Positions 6,870 to 6,901 of a DNA stretch of 6,901 nt are shown here, one piece after another. Location of the stretch: assembly GCA_030432855.1 (NCBI GenBank), contig JAUILM010000310.1, positions 1-6,901 on the forward strand, read 5' to 3'. The notes below the pieces were generated by a model, which made no database searches, was not told where the DNA came from, and saw only the letters and a list, made by a program, of their open reading frames with translations. The DNA comes from Bacteroidia bacterium (GTDB lineage: Bacteria > Bacteroidota > Bacteroidia > Chitinophagales > Saprospiraceae). The translations under genes were made by a program, and so were the position numbers. How positions within the stretch are numbered: position 1 is the stretch's first letter; every line of letters begins with the position of its first letter.

Positions 6870-6900
6870 CAAATAGAGCACTATACTTACAAGAACACAA
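6870..6900 (-). promoter_or_regulatory. Candidate Bacteroidota-type promoter of the CRTAC1-like/fibre unit
   Basis: On the minus strand TTG (6898-6900) is followed after 20 bases by TCTATTTG (6870-6877), which fits TAnnTTTG except at the second base. This is the same spacing as the candidate promoter of the lectin-OmpA gene. It ends 21 bp before the ATG at 6848, leaving a leader of roughly 15 bases. Transcription from here would begin downstream of the upstream in-frame GTG at 6881, which supports the ATG as the true start. It lies at the edge of the window, so another promoter further up cannot be excluded. Confidence 0.4.
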
Positions 6901-6901
6901 T

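Overview
The window looks like a piece of a Bacteroidota chromosome, probably a free-living, possibly marine, Cytophagia- or Flavobacteriia-type organism; the genus cannot be named from this sequence. The evidence is a type IX secretion (T9SS) type A sorting domain at the C-terminus of one product, signal peptides ending just before Gln, two candidate promoters of the TTG-N20-TAnnTTTG kind in place of E. coli-type -35/-10 boxes, and no clear Shine-Dalgarno sequences. There are no tRNA or rRNA genes, CRISPR arrays, transposases or phage structural operons. All four genes appear to encode envelope or exported proteins.

Layout. (1) 1-591, plus strand: the 3' end of a larger gene whose visible part ends in a discoidin (F5/8 type C)-like domain. 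(2) 619-1743, minus strand and convergent with it: a signal peptide, an L-type-lectin-like domain and an OmpA peptidoglycan-binding domain. (3) 1744-1926, a 183-bp non-coding gap: it holds the candidate promoter of the lectin-OmpA gene, a G-rich potential quadruplex, a short perfect dyad and a strong terminator hairpin for the gene to its right. (4) 1927-3609, minus strand: a self-cleaving-fibre type protein with tail-fibre-like repeats, a peptidase S74 intramolecular chaperone with its Ser/Lys dyad, a coiled coil and a T9SS sorting domain. (5) 3654-6848, minus strand, 44 bp upstream of the fibre gene: a large CRTAC1-like protein with an unrecognised helical N-terminal half, a propeller with seven calcium-type loops and a C-terminal ASPIC/UnbV domain. 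A candidate promoter lies at the right edge of the window.

The CRTAC1-like gene and the fibre gene are close and collinear with no terminator between them, and a hairpin follows the fibre gene, so they probably form a two-gene transcription unit (CRTAC1-like then fibre). The lectin-OmpA gene appears to have its own promoter. Taken together the window suggests a cell-surface module: a carbohydrate-binding wall anchor, a secreted trimeric fibre and a large calcium-binding adhesin-like propeller. That joint role is inference. The most unusual points are the S74 self-cleavage domain placed before the T9SS signal on one chain, the sharp base-composition step inside the fibre gene, and the roughly 450-residue N-terminal region of the CRTAC1-like protein that I could not assign.
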